From: Phycisphaerae bacterium
Lineage (GTDB): Bacteria > Planctomycetota > Phycisphaerae > UBA1845
Reading direction: 5' to 3'
Assembly: GCA_021604825.1 (NCBI GenBank)
Contig: BQJS01000218.1
Coordinates: forward strand, 1 to 7,603
Length of the DNA stretch: 7,603 bases
Shown here: piece after piece, positions 5,211 through 7,603 of the stretch
How positions within the stretch are numbered: the first letter of the stretch is position 1
Layout of the letters: every line of letters starts with the position of its first letter
Program-made: the position numbers and the translations under genes
Notes under the pieces: model-generated
Told to the model about the DNA's origin: nothing
What the model saw: the letters and a program-made list of their open reading frames with translations, nothing else
The model's database searches: none

Positions 5211-7013
5211 ATGCGTTATCGAGTCGCAATCATTTTGGGATTGTTGATGGGCTGGGCGGGACCGGTGCTGCATGCTGGCGAAGTCAAGTTGTTGGCCGAC
5301 TCGTCGCAGGTGTACGTGGGCGTGCCGTTCGCGGTTGCGATCGACGTGACCACGTCCGAGGATCACGAAGCGCCGGAATTTCCCCGTCTGGAAGGCGCAT
5401 CCAGTGAGTTTGCCAACACGTCCACGTCGACAAGGTCAGGTCGGATCATCATCAACGGGCGGCAACGGGGACACTCTGAACAGACAACGCGCTACGTCTA
5501 TTACGTCACGCCGCTCAAGGAAGGCATTATCACGATTCCGCAGATCGAGGTCGAAGTTGACGGCGAGACGTTGACGACGCGCCCCTCAAAATTCCGCGCG
5601 ACGAAATCCGAAAAAGGTGATTTGCTATTTGTCGAACTGGTTGGAACCGAGGAAAAGGTCTACGTTGGCGAATCGGTCGATGCGACGCTACGGGTGTGGC
5701 TCAAGGAATTCAATCAACGGCGCACCAAGTTGAATTACCGCGAGATGTGGCAGGCGATTGACCAAAATGCCACCCATTGGGGCGCGTTTGAAGAGCAGGT
5801 GTCGCGTAATCCTCCGGGCGTCAAAGTCGTTCAGAGCCAGCGCGTGGGTGAAGACGGGAGGAAGCACTCGTACCACGTTTATGAAATCCGCCAGAAGGTT
5901 TGGCCAACGCGTCCCGGCTCGCTTGATGCGGATGGTGTGCGGGTCGTTGTGAATTATCCGCTCAAAGTCTCCCGTGACATTTTCGGAAGCCTACGGTTTT
6001 CGCAATCCAAACCAATTTCCTCCACGATCGAAGATTCGAATGTTGAAGTCGTGGACATTCCCTCGCAAGGACGGCCCAAGGGGTACAGTGGGGCGGTGGG
6101 TGGCCACTCGATTGCAGTAACGGCCACACCCGACAACGTTCGGGTGGGTGATCCGATTACGCTGGAAATCACCGTCGAAGGTTCAAGCCAACTCGAACAT
6201 CTACGCGCTCCACGACTCAGCGAACTTCCTGATTTCAACGAACAGTTTCAGATCAGCGACGACTCCCTGCCCGGTGTTGTGAAGGGGCGGCGCAAGACGT
6301 TTTCGCTCAGTGTGCGGGCGCTTTCGGATGAGGTCATTGAGATCCCGAGCATTCCGCTGCCGTACTTCGACACCAACAGCGAGACATTCAAAACGGTCTA
6401 CAGCGAGCCAATTCCGCTACAGGTCGCCCCAGCCCGAAAGATGTCCAACATGGAAATCGTGCAGTCCGGCGAGCCGGCGCTTCAGACTGGGGCCACATTG
6501 ACGCGACTGGACGAAGGAGTCGAGGCCAACCGTTCGGATATCGAAAGCTTGTTGGTCGATCATCGTTTGAATCTCGTTGGTGTGGCGACGCCTGTGGTTG
6601 TCGGCTCGCCGCTTGTCTTCATGGCCTGTCTTCTGATTCGACGTCGCAGTGAATTTCGCCGGTCCAATACCGGATTGATGTTGCAGCGGTCGGCATACAA
6701 GACGGCGATTGCCAGACTTAACGAAATCGGAGGTTCGCAAGGTGCCGGTGGCGATCAGGCTACTGCGCTCAGCATTATCCTCGAGTACGTTCGCGATCGG
6801 TTGATGATTGGTTCGGAGGTGTTGACCCGAAGCGATGCGCTCGATGCGCTGACGCATGCGGGCGTTTCATCCGAGACGGCTGATTCGGTCGATCGGGTGA
6901 TCGCCGAGTGTGAAGCCGCTGAATTCGGCGGGGCGTTGCAAGACACGCAGTCCAGAAACGTCGGCGAAGTGCGCAAAGCTGTCGAGCAAATCGAAATGCA
7001 ATTGAAGAAATGA
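5211..7013 (+). CDS. batD: BatD-like exported membrane protein
   Basis: 600-residue protein of BatD type (oxygen tolerance family). A signal peptide of about 22 residues ends LHA before GEVKLLAD. The long extracytoplasmic part (23-450) holds at least three Ig-like units, each opening with a similar block: VYVG at 34, VYVG at 150 and VRVG at 310. The first unit closes with YYVTPLKEGIITIPQIEVEV, a characteristic BatD pattern. A single membrane span lies at about 453-472, followed by RRRSEFRR on the cytoplasmic side. The cytoplasmic 125 residues are helical (ALSIILEYVRDRLMIGSEVL, RSDALDAL, ECEAAEFGG) and follow the same plan as the end of the BatD-like lipoprotein at 1026-2123. The length is normal for BatD. 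The ATG directly follows the batC stop and the TGA overlaps the batE start. Probable role: the large periplasmic partner of the BatA/BatB VWA complex. Family call is strong; function is by analogy. Confidence 0.88.
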   Translation: MRYRVAIILGLLMGWAGPVLHAGEVKLLADSSQVYVGVPFAVAIDVTTSEDHEAPEFPRLEGASSEFANTSTSTRSGRIIINGRQRGHSEQTTRYVYYVTPLKEGIITIPQIEVEVDGETLTTRPSKFRATKSEKGDLLFVELVGTEEKVYVGESVDATLRVWLKEFNQRRTKLNYREMWQAIDQNATHWGAFEEQVSRNPPGVKVVQSQRVGEDGRKHSYHVYEIRQKVWPTRPGSLDADGVRVVVNYPLKVSRDIFGSLRFSQSKPISSTIEDSNVEVVDIPSQGRPKGYSGAVGGHSIAVTATPDNVRVGDPITLEITVEGSSQLEHLRAPRLSELPDFNEQFQISDDSLPGVVKGRRKTFSLSVRALSDEVIEIPSIPLPYFDTNSETFKTVYSEPIPLQVAPARKMSNMEIVQSGEPALQTGATLTRLDEGVEANRSDIESLLVDHRLNLVGVATPVVVGSPLVFMACLLIRRRSEFRRSNTGLMLQRSAYKTAIARLNEIGGSQGAGGDQATALSIILEYVRDRLMIGSEVLTRSDALDALTHAGVSSETADSVDRVIAECEAAEFGGALQDTQSRNVGEVRKAVEQIEMQLKK

Positions 7014-7603
7014 TGAGCAGCACCCGTATCAATTCAGATATTCCCGTTCGAACCAGCCCTTCGAGGGCACCGGGGACGTGTGCGCGTTTTGGCATTCGCA
7101 TGTTGTGGCTCATCATCGCGCTGGCTGTGATTGCGAATTTGGCGGTGCCCAGTTCGTCTCGTGCGATGGATTCAGCCGTCCGTGAGCAGGTCTTGCGTGA
7201 TGCGCTCGATGCGTATGATCACGGATTGCAGAAACGCGATGAGAATGGCACTGAGCATCGGGCGCTCTTTCAGAAGGCGGCGGACGGATTCGAGGCGCTT
7301 CTTGCCGATGGCGTTTCCAATGGGTACCTGCACTACAATCTCGCCAACGCTTACTTGCAGTTGGATGATCTCGGACGGGCTATCCTGCATTATCGGCGGG
7401 GTGAGCGGTTGATTGGTGCCGACGAACAGCTTCGTGCGAATCTGAATTTCGCGCGATCGATTCGGCGCAACCGGATTCAGGCCAGCGGTGAGAAGGCGAT
7501 CTGGGAAACCGTGTTCTTTTGGCATTTTGAAACGTCGATCCATGTCCGGTTTGTCGTCGGGATGCTTGCGTACATTGGGTTTTGGTTGCTGCTTGTGCTA
7601 AGA
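7010..7603 (+). CDS. batE: BatE-like TPR membrane protein (3'-partial)
   Basis: The frame from ATG 7010 stays open for 198 codons to the window edge, so the C-terminus is missing. A hydrophobic segment at about 31-46 (MLWLIIALAVIANLAV, then SSSRA) looks like a signal peptide after a 30-residue polar leader. ATG 7100 (residue 31) is an alternative start but has no good ribosome site; 7010 is preferred for its 4-base ATGA overlap with batD (ATG 7013 is also possible). Residues 62-100 are helical. Residues 105-160 carry a clear TPR, YLHYNLANAYLQLDDLGRAI and then LRANLNFAR, matching the BatE consensus of NLGNAY-type and GRAI-type blocks. A membrane span begins near residue 178 (VRFVVGMLAYIGFWLLLVL). 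Typical BatE proteins continue with a second span and often an SH3-like end, which would lie beyond the window. It is probably a periplasmic TPR subunit of the Bat complex. Confidence 0.85.
   Translation, partial: MMSSTRINSDIPVRTSPSRAPGTCARFGIRMLWLIIALAVIANLAVPSSSRAMDSAVREQVLRDALDAYDHGLQKRDENGTEHRALFQKAADGFEALLADGVSNGYLHYNLANAYLQLDDLGRAILHYRRGERLIGADEQLRANLNFARSIRRNRIQASGEKAIWETVFFWHFETSIHVRFVVGMLAYIGFWLLLVLR

Noticed and set aside
7131..7412. 93-codon + strand frame within the last gene
   Set aside because: It is a frame-shifted, Arg/Met/Ser-rich shadow of batE. The frame starting at 7010 carries the TPR and membrane span and is open to the window end.
1..7603. Phage defence or mobile-element content
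   Set aside because: VWA plus TPR plus MoxR-type systems can suggest defence loci, but the order and motifs are those of a Bat operon. There is no transposase, integrase, nuclease, terminal repeat or composition break.

Overview
The window is one continuous stretch of a chromosomal operon on the + strand, with no gene on the - strand and no non-coding gap longer than 15 bases. Base composition is moderately GC-rich (mid-50s % by eye). The gene set and protein features point to a Gram-negative-type bacterium with a periplasm. A planctomycete (Planctomycetota, perhaps Pirellulales-like) is my best guess, because this gene order and the Gln/Lys/Glu-rich TPR protein ending in a KDW motif resemble planctomycete Bat operons I remember. 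This lineage call is recollection and inference, not a demonstrated match.

Layout, left to right: (1) the 3' part of a SurA/PpiC-type peptidyl-prolyl isomerase gene, open at the left edge (1-1029); (2) a lipoprotein with an extracytoplasmic beta-rich part, one membrane span and a cytoplasmic helical domain, resembling a short BatD/DUF4381-type protein (1026-2123); (3) BatA, a membrane-anchored VWA protein (2123-3232); (4) BatB, a second membrane-anchored VWA protein (3248-4285); (5) BatC, an exported TPR protein with a 96-residue hydrophilic low-complexity segment (4278-5210); (6) BatD, a 600-residue exported, membrane-anchored protein with repeated Ig-like units (5211-7013); (7) the 5' part of BatE, a TPR membrane protein cut by the right edge (7010-7603).

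Junctions, in order, are a 4-base overlap, a 1-base overlap, a 15-base gap, an 8-base overlap, direct abutment and a 4-base overlap. Several Shine-Dalgarno sequences lie inside the preceding gene. This predicts co-transcription and translational coupling. No promoter or terminator is visible, so the transcript should begin left of the window and run past its right edge. MoxR-type AAA+ ATPase and DUF58 genes, which usually accompany Bat genes, are not in the window and would be expected upstream.

The known Bat (Bacteroides aerotolerance) picture is of inner-membrane VWA proteins (BatA, BatB) that probably use metal-dependent (MIDAS) contacts to assemble with TPR proteins (BatC, BatE) and the large BatD in the periplasm, linked to a cytoplasmic MoxR ATPase. 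The biochemical function of the complex is still not settled. The less usual features here are the prolyl isomerase joined to the operon, a second BatD-like lipoprotein before BatA, and the composition of BatC.
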